Shown here piece by piece: positions 61,451 through 64,000 of a DNA stretch of 64,000 nucleotides. Within the stretch, counting starts at the first letter, position 1, and each line of letters begins with the position of its first letter. The notes beneath the pieces are model-generated. The model ran no database searches. It was not told the origin of the DNA and worked only from the letters and a program-made list of their open reading frames with translations. The position numbers and the translations under genes were made by a program. This DNA is from Adiantum capillus-veneris (taxonomy: Eukaryota; Streptophyta; Polypodiopsida; Polypodiales; Pteridaceae), in assembly GCA_014529385.2 (NCBI GenBank), contig CM043945.1, forward strand, positions 149,407,241-149,471,240. Direction: 5' to 3'.

Positions 61451-63849
61451 CTATGAGATAGAGATAGCATCCTTAATCTTTTGTAAAGATTCTTGTAGAT
61501 CTCGGCTATACTCATCTGCAACGAAGATCTTCCCATGTACCTTAAGTAGCAAGGGACTTTTTGATCTTCCCTCAATTACCTCGAAAGGTGCTTTTCCCGT
61601 GGAAGTATGTACAGTGTTATTGAAAGCATACTCCACTAAGCGTAAGTACTTCTCCCATTGGGATCTTTGATCTACTTCCGTTACATAGGCTTTTAGTATA
61701 TCGAGAATGGTTAGGTTAGCTATTTCACTTTGGCCATCCGTTTGTGGATGATAGGCCGAAGAGAAGTTTAGCCTTATTCCTAAATTCTCAAAGAGACCCT
61801 TCCAAAAATTACTGGTCATTCTAGGATCTCTATCCGACACTATGGACATTGGCAAGCCATGGCACTTGAAAATTTGTGAAATGAAGAGGGTTGCCATTTG
61901 ATGGGCTTTGATAGTATTTTTGATAGGTATAAAATGAGCTTGTTTACTGAACCTGTCTACTATCGTCCATATTCCCGTATTCCCATGGATAGACTTAGGC
62001 AATCCAAAGATAAAATCCATGGATATGCTCTCCCATGGTGAATTAGGGATTGGCAAGGGTTGAAGCAATCCAAGTTGCTTCCCTCTATCAAATTTTGTCT
62101 TTTGGCAGACGACACATTTAGAAACATACTCGTGTATGTTCACTTTCATGGTAGGCCAATAGAAATATGTTTCAATTCCCTTTAAGGTAGACTGAATTCC
62201 TCTATGCCCCGCATAAGGTGGAGCATGAGATTCATACATTACTTTCTCACGTAGTGAGTTATTAACGCATAGTCTATTGCCATAGAGAAGATAACCATCT
62301 TGTAACGTAAATGGTTCTTGTTTCTTCCCTAATGCAAGGGCTGAAATGACATCTCTAAAATCGGGATCAATAGTGTACTCATCTATCATTGAAGATAGAT
62401 CATTGTGAGTTTCTATGGAAACCGCATTCACTCTCGGTCGTCTTGAGAGTGCATCAACTACTTGATTATGCTTGCCAGCAATGTAAGCATTATGAAAATG
62501 AAATTGCGAAAGGAAATTTGCCCACCTCATTTGTTTGTCGGAGAGCTTGGTCTGCGTCATGAAGTACTTAAGACTTTGGTGATCCGTTCGCAGAATGAAA
62601 GGAGTCCCCAATAAATAGTGCTTCCATGAGTCTAAGGCATGTAGAACTGCAAGGAGTTCCTTCTCATAAATGCCGAGAGCTTGCTCAACAGGGTCGAGCC
62701 TTCGACTTTCATAGCCTATGGTGTGCCCTTCTTGAAGCAAAACAGCTCCAAGGCAATCACCACAAGCATCACATTGGACCTCAAATGGTTTTGAGAGGTC
62801 CGGTAGTGTAAGAACGGGTTGAGAGATAAACTTTTCTTTAAGCTTTTCGAAAGCATTGTTCTCCTTAGCAGACCATGTATACCTAACGCTTTTCTTTGTT
62901 AGGTCATGTAATGGTCCCGCAATTTGTGAGAACTTTTCTATGAAGCGTCTATAGTATGCACATATACCTATAAAGCTTCTTAGTTCATGAAGATTCTTTG
63001 GTTTAGGCCATCCTTTTATTACCTCTAACTTTGATGGATCCATTTGGATGCCATCTTGAGAGATAATGTGACGTAAATATTGAATCTCTTGCAAGAAAAA
63101 TTCACTTTTCTTTCGATTAACATAAAGTTTATTCTCTCTTAAAACTTGAAATATTACCTGGAGGTGTTGCTTGTGTTCGTCTAATGAATTAGAGTAGATG
63201 ATAATATCATCGAAGAACACTCTAGTGAAGGTTCGATGAGGCCGGAACAGCTTCTCCATCAAGTGGTTGAATGTGGCTGGTGCATTAGTCCAGCCAAAAG
63301 GCATGACAATGTATTTGTAAAGACCAAATGTGGTGCGAAATGCGGTCTTTACAATGTCTTGATCAACTATCCTTATTTGATGATAGCCACTTTTTAGGTC
63401 AATCCTACTAAAGTAGGTCAATCCTTGTAGCTTATCAAATAGGTCTTCTACCCGTGGAACGGGAAACCTATTCTTGATAGTGATCCTATTTAGTGCTCTA
63501 TAGTCGACACACATACGATATGTGCTGTCTTTCTTTTGCACTAATAGCACAGGTGAGAAAAATGGAGATGAGCTAGGCCTAACCATGCCCTTCTCAACTA
63601 ACTCATGCACTTGCCGCATAATCTCCTCTTGTTGAGCTTGAGAAACTCTATAAGGAGGTTTGTTAGGAGGTGAACTTCCTGGAAGAAGTTCAATTGCATG
63701 GTCATCATTACCTCGTTTAGGAGGTAGCTCACAAGGGATGTTGTCAATAAAAACATCTTGAAACCCCTTGAGAAAATTGGATAACTCTAATTCCTTTTGG
63801 TTGCTTTTATTTTCTTTTGCTAAAGCATTAGGTTCATTTGAAAATCTTT
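61451..63849 (-). pseudogene. Chromovirus pol: RT, RNase H, integrase
   Basis: The frame is open from about 63849; the first Met is at 63619, but RT begins earlier (FQDVFIDNIPCELPPKRGNDD). Counting from that Met (722 aa), RT lies at about 1-220 with KSGYHQIRI, MPFGWTNAPATF and catalytic FFDDIIIYS near residue 135. RNase H lies at about 285-410 with FEVQCDACGDCLGAVL, YEKELLAVLHAL, LRTDHQSLKYF and DALSRRP. Integrase follows with HAPPYAGHRG..CVVCQ (HHCC), SMDFIFGLP, SIVSDRDPRMTS and YHPQTDGQSEIANL (all three acids). It stops at 61451 inside the integrase C-terminal domain. This is the best-preserved pol in the window. Confidence 0.92.
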
Positions 63850-64000
63850 AACAAAAATCATGTACATGGAAATAGAGCTCTTTATTGACTTGTTGAAAGT
63901 TGGTGTATGTACAATGGGGATAGTGTTACCCATTTCCTTAGCATCTATATATATGTCTTTTTCTCTGAACTTAAAGGAGATTCTCCTTTCAGGAAATTTA

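Larger units (their letters stand above)
58994..64000 (-). mobile_element. Chromodomain Ty3/gypsy element, continues past right edge
   Basis: In minus-strand order come RT, RNase H, integrase, chromodomain, purine tract and 3' LTR. The stretch 63850-64000 has coding-like sequence (FPERRISFKFREKDIYID), likely the protease-RT linker. gag, the 5' LTR and the primer site lie beyond the window. Confidence 0.85.

Overview
The window is nuclear plant DNA dominated by decayed and nested LTR retrotransposons, with long GA/CT microsatellites and only one clearly functional host gene. That gene is an intron-containing histone H2A.X ending in SQEF (26943-27591, minus), with a plant-type histone promoter element. 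A broken cluster of plant PPR repeats of the 'QIHDEI.RQGLLEK..VLG.ALVDMYAKCG' style (about 28990-31385, minus) and several retroelement lineages suggest a vascular plant. The PPR wording fits a homosporous fern best, but this is an inference and not proven.

Layout. 1-4650: decayed gag, a TATA-bearing LTR-like promoter, and a diverged repeat field with a recurring near-palindromic motif. 4667-22074: a plus-strand Ty3/gypsy element (gag, protease, RT, integrase), heavily mutated and split at 9144 by a complete LTR element. That insert (9149-18137, minus) has TG..CA LTRs, a 5-bp target duplication, a tRNA-Asp-like primer site and a polypurine tract. It encodes only gag, zinc knuckles, protease and a 'WVPK'-repeat tail. 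22075-26815: a two-copy segmental duplication of the gypsy 3' region; one copy is altered by a 560-bp-arm inverted repeat lying downstream of a TATA box. 26943-27750: H2A.X and its promoter. 28990-31385: PPR pseudogene. 31392-33592: short-LTR element with an initiator-Met primer site and a gag. 33626-42157: a gypsy element with 2-kb LTRs whose RT and integrase resemble fungal elements; it is young by LTR similarity but has lost the front of RT. 42155-46889: Ty1/copia element missing its 3' end, with two further fragments of the same family at 48181-49440 and 56826-58285. 50839-52115: gypsy RT/integrase fragment joined to a second copy of the 3' tail of the gag-protease element, with its LTR (52118 to about 55573). 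About 59000-64000: a chromodomain gypsy element on the minus strand that runs off the right edge.

Functionally, H2A.X would be a nucleosome component and DNA-damage phosphorylation target. The rest is retroelement sequence in which gag, protease, RT/RNase H and integrase modules can be recognised but almost every copy carries stops, frameshifts, deletions or truncations. All similarities were judged by eye; no database search was run.
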